Assembly: GCA_947626945.1 (NCBI GenBank)
Contig: CANQUC010000005.1
Span: 16,300-80,299 of the forward strand
Direction of reading: 5' to 3'
Source: an uncultured Lachnospiraceae bacterium
GTDB taxonomy: Bacteria > Bacillota > Clostridia > Lachnospirales > Lachnospiraceae
Length of the DNA: 64,000 nucleotides
Below, in pieces: positions 61,717 through 64,000 of the stretch. Positions within the stretch are counted from its first letter, which is position 1, and every line of letters starts with the position of its first letter. Made by a program: the position numbers and the translations under genes. A model generated the notes under the pieces. That model had not been told where the DNA came from and searched no databases. It saw nothing but the letters and a program-made list of their open reading frames with translations.

Positions 61717-62751
61717 ATGAGGAACCATGTGAATACGCAAATCAAGATTCTGGCAATTGAAAGCTCCTGCGACGAAACCGCGGCGGCAGTAGTGCAAAAC
61801 GGAAGAGAAGTTCTTTCCAACGTGATCTATTCTCAGATCGAGCTGCACAAGCTGTATGGCGGTGTGGTGCCGGAGATCGCGTCCAGAAAACATATTGAAA
61901 AAATCAATCAGGTGATCCGGGAAGCGCTTGCGCAGGCGGATACCAGCCTGGAGCAGATTGACGCCGTCGCGGTAACTTACGGTCCGGGACTGGTGGGGGC
62001 TCTTCTGGTAGGAGTGGCAGCCGCAAAGGCCGTGGCATTTGCAGCCGGAAAGCCTTTGGTGGGCGTTCATCATATTGAAGGGCATATTTCTGCCAATTAT
62101 ATTGAGCATCCGGATCTGGAACCGCCTTTTTTGTGTCTGGTCGCCTCCGGCGGGCATACTCATCTTGTAAAGGTAACGGATTACGGGCACTATCAGATTC
62201 TGGGCCAGACCAGGGACGACGCGGCGGGAGAGGCCTTTGACAAGGTGGCCCGCGCCATTGGTCTGGGCTATCCGGGAGGACCGAAGATCGAAAAGCTTGC
62301 GAAAGAGGGTAATCCGGATGCCATTGATTTTCCCAGGGCAAAAATGGCAGACAGTCCCTATGACTTCAGCTTCAGCGGCCTGAAATCCGCTGTGCTGAAC
62401 TATCTGAACGGCGCTGCCATGAAGAATGAAGCGGTCAACAAGGCAGACGTGGCCGCCAGCTTTCAGAAAGCGGTCAGCGATGTGCTCGTACAGAATCTGA
62501 TCAGCGGAGCGCAAGCCTGTCAGATGAATCAGGTTGCCATTGCGGGAGGCGTCGCGTCCAACCAGACCATACGGAAAGCAGCGGAGAGGGCATGCCTGGA
62601 AAGAGGATTCCGGTTTTATTATCCCTCTCCTGTTTTCTGCACGGATAACGCGGCAATGATCGGCGCCGCTGCATATTATGAATACAGGGCAGGCGTCACC
62701 CATGACTGGAGTCTGAACGCGGTTCCCAATCTGAAGCTGGGCGGATCATAA
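61717..62751 (+). CDS. tsaD: tRNA N6-adenosine threonylcarbamoyltransferase TsaD
   Basis: This 344-residue ASKHA-fold enzyme has [43 protein letters not shown] (iron-ligand His), GGHTHLVKV and the late CTDNAAMIG. It transfers threonylcarbamoyl to A37 of tRNA. Start at ATG 61717 or GTG 61729 (better GAGGA spacing for the GTG); I list the longer form. Third t6A gene in the cluster, separated from tsaE/tsaB by rimI, a zinc-ribbon gene and rnz. Confidence 0.96.
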   Translation: MRNHVNTQIKILAIESSCDETAAAVVQNGREVLSNVIYSQIELHKLYGGVVPEIASRKHIEKINQVIREALAQADTSLEQIDAVAVTYGPGLVGALLVGVAAAKAVAFAAGKPLVGVHHIEGHISANYIEHPDLEPPFLCLVASGGHTHLVKVTDYGHYQILGQTRDDAAGEAFDKVARAIGLGYPGGPKIEKLAKEGNPDAIDFPRAKMADSPYDFSFSGLKSAVLNYLNGAAMKNEAVNKADVAASFQKAVSDVLVQNLISGAQACQMNQVAIAGGVASNQTIRKAAERACLERGFRFYYPSPVFCTDNAAMIGAAAYYEYRAGVTHDWSLNAVPNLKLGGS

Positions 62752-62807
62752 AAATCACGCCACGGGTTGAGAGAGTACAGGGTTCTTTGAACCGAACGGT
62801 GAATCAC

Positions 62808-63503
62808 ATGGAAAAGAGAAAGAAAAACATTGCCATTGTACTGGCGGCAGGGCAGGGCAGCCGGATGCACAGCGCGGTGCAGAAGCAGTATCTTCTTATT
62901 AAAGAGAAGCCGGTGCTGTGTTACTGTCTGGAAACGTTTCAAAATACAGAGTGGATCCACGGCATTGTGCTGGTAACGGGAAAGGAATCCGTCTCCTACT
63001 GTAGGGAAAAGATCGTGGAGCCGTACGGCTTTACCAAGGTGACCCATATCGTGGAAGGCGGAAAGGAGCGGTTTGACTCTGTGGCCTGCGGACTGCGCGC
63101 CATTGAAGCATGCGATTATGTCTATATTCATGACGGCGCCAGACCGTTTATTGACAGGCAGACCTTATTCAGACTGCAGCAGGCGGCAGAAAAGTGGGAC
63201 GCCTGCGTGGCCGGAATGCCCGCAAAGGATACGGTGAAGCTGGCGGATGATACAGGAACTGTGGAAGACACTCCGGACAGAAAGAAAGTCTGGATCGCGC
63301 AGACGCCCCAGGTATTTTCGTTCCCTCTTGTAAAGGACGCCTATGAGCGGTTTGTCCGGCTGGGTGAGTATGCCACCGACGACGGGATGGTGGTGGAAAA
63401 AATGACCGGACACAAGGTCAAGATGGTAGAGGCAAGCTACAAAAATATCAAGATCACGACGCCGGAAGACCTGAAAATCGCGGAGGCTCTCTGCGGGGAA
63501 TAA
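62808..63503 (+). CDS. ispD: 2-C-methyl-D-erythritol 4-phosphate cytidylyltransferase
   Basis: This 231-residue MEP-pathway enzyme couples CTP to MEP in isoprenoid synthesis. Motifs: LAAGQGSRMHSAVQKQYL (about residues 13-30), VEGGKERFDSV, HDGARPFI and AQTPQVFSF. ATG 62808 is chosen over the TTG 62787 extension. Length is normal for IspD. It stands after tsaD by 56 bp and before the tRNA genes. High confidence. Confidence 0.94.
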   Translation: MEKRKKNIAIVLAAGQGSRMHSAVQKQYLLIKEKPVLCYCLETFQNTEWIHGIVLVTGKESVSYCREKIVEPYGFTKVTHIVEGGKERFDSVACGLRAIEACDYVYIHDGARPFIDRQTLFRLQQAAEKWDACVAGMPAKDTVKLADDTGTVEDTPDRKKVWIAQTPQVFSFPLVKDAYERFVRLGEYATDDGMVVEKMTGHKVKMVEASYKNIKITTPEDLKIAEALCGE

Positions 63504-63538
63504 AATCCTCAAAAAATCAAAAAAAATACCCAAAAATA

Positions 63539-63567
63539 TTGACAGCAAAAGAAATCAATGATACTAT
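63539..63567 (+). promoter_or_regulatory. promoter of tRNA-Ser genes
   Basis: TTGACA (63539-63544) and TACTAT (63562-63567) with a 17-bp spacer, about 80 bp before the first tRNA. Confidence 0.65.
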
Positions 63568-63648
63568 ATTTCTTGCGCTGTCGATTTTATATTTGCCCTT
63601 TTAGGGCAGCAAAAAGTGTTCATAAAGACCGGCAGACAGCGGATCTAT

Positions 63649-63734
63649 GGAGAGGTATCGAAGTGGTCATAACGAGGCGGTCTTGAAAACCGTTTGTCCG
63701 AAAGGGCGCGTGGGTTCGAATCCCACCCTCTCCG
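63649..63734 (+). tRNA. tRNA-Ser(UGA)
   Basis: An 86-nt tRNA: acceptor stem GGAGAGG pairs with CCTCTCC; D-loop, anticodon loop CTTGAAA (anticodon TGA), a long variable arm of class II type (GTCCGAAAGGGC region), and T-arm GGGTTCGAATCCC. No CCA is encoded (followed by CTTTTT), so it must be added after 3' processing. Confidence 0.95.
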
Positions 63735-63762
63735 CTTTTTCGGTATCAGCAATCAGGCATTT

Positions 63763-63851
63763 GGAGAAGTACCCAAGCGGCTGAAGGGGCTCCCCTGGAA
63801 AGGGAGTAGGTCGTTGATAGCGGCGCGAGGGTTCAAATCCCTCCTTCTCCG
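63763..63851 (+). tRNA. tRNA-Ser(GGA)
   Basis: An 89-nt tRNA: acceptor GGAGAAG pairs with CTTCTCC; anticodon loop CTGGAAA (GGA), long variable arm, T-arm GGGTTCAAATCCC. No CCA encoded. 28 bp after the first tRNA-Ser. Confidence 0.95.
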
Positions 63852-63876
63852 TTCGTCAGAAATTGAAAAAATATTG

Positions 63877-64000
63877 TTGACAAATACTTTTGGAGATGAT
63901 ATTATAATCAAGCTGACGTAAAACAGCGGCAAGGACCTTGACAATTAAACAGTGAAACAACCCTGAACGATTCCAGAGACTGACAAGAGAAGTCAGAGAG
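63877..64000 (+). promoter_or_regulatory. probable rRNA operon promoter and leader at right edge
   Basis: TTGACA (63877-63882) and TATTAT (63900-63905) with 17-bp spacer. The following bases include GACAATTAAACAGTGAAAC at about 63939-63957, resembling the TTGA...AATTGAAC-type stretches that precede 16S rRNA in Firmicutes. No rRNA sequence starts inside the window; the rest to 64000 is leader-like with short stems. Confidence 0.5.

Overview
This 64 kb stretch looks like the chromosome of an anaerobic, Gram-positive, gut-type Clostridium relative, probably family Lachnospiraceae. The evidence is a T-box-controlled thrS, a DUF1540 mini-protein, rubrerythrin, a PdaA-like deacetylase of the kind used in the spore cortex, strong AGGAGG ribosome binding sites, and many glycosidases. 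Nearly all genes lie on the + strand. The family assignment is inference; no rRNA gene is inside the window, although an rRNA-type leader seems to begin at the right edge.

Layout. (1) 1-12918: a tightly coupled cluster running in from the left edge. It holds an MBL-fold hydrolase, a giant beta-rich protein that I recognise as DUF6603-like, three large or medium proteins of uncharacterised families, an Ig-like repeat protein and a radical SAM/SPASM enzyme. This is the strongest candidate for an undescribed system. (2) 13037-14544: a possible PD-(D/E)XK nuclease-fold protein followed by two small paralogous coiled-coil proteins. (3) 14632-26988: housekeeping genes: glmS, T-box plus thrS, a DUF1540 protein, a methyltransferase, hslO, nadE, a lipid kinase, fba, a deacetylase, a nucleotidyltransferase and a VanZ-like protein. 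A small minus-strand membrane ORF overlaps the end of nadE. (4) 27093-29949: a TVP38/TMEM64 protein and two GT4 glycosyltransferases that look like a glycolipid pathway. (5) 30035-46225: a two-component system followed by a glycan-degradation island (GH2, CE15-like, GH95, GH29, GH42, GH31) with a VanZ-like protein and a GT2. All the enzymes lack signal peptides, so they should act in the cytoplasm on imported oligosaccharides. The set fits fucosylated, galactosylated or xylosylated plant glycans such as xyloglucan fragments.

(6) 46295-49258: rubrerythrin, a cold-shock gene on the minus strand, a degenerate YhfC-like membrane protein and a PdaA-like deacetylase. The two divergent promoters share their -35 region. 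(7) 49419-53560: an aspartate-family amino acid operon (ACT-domain regulator, hom, a phosphoglycerate-mutase-like candidate homoserine kinase, lysC) behind a leader with a very strong terminator hairpin. (8) 53673-58103: tex and a large membrane-anchored L,D-transpeptidase with nonapeptide repeats. (9) 58290-63503: YcxB-like protein, tsaE, tsaB, rimI, a small zinc-ribbon-like protein, rnz, tsaD and ispD, mainly t6A tRNA modification and tRNA maturation. (10) 63649-64000: two tRNA-Ser genes (UGA and GGA anticodons) and a promoter that probably serves an rRNA operon just outside the window.

The regions work largely as separate units. In region 1 the four successive overlaps or near-overlaps between genes imply coordinated production of one multi-protein assembly. 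In region 5 sensing (HK/RR) is adjacent to intracellular glycan processing. In region 9 transcript maturation genes sit next to tRNA genes. Coordinates of promoters were read by eye from -35/-10 matches and are unproven.
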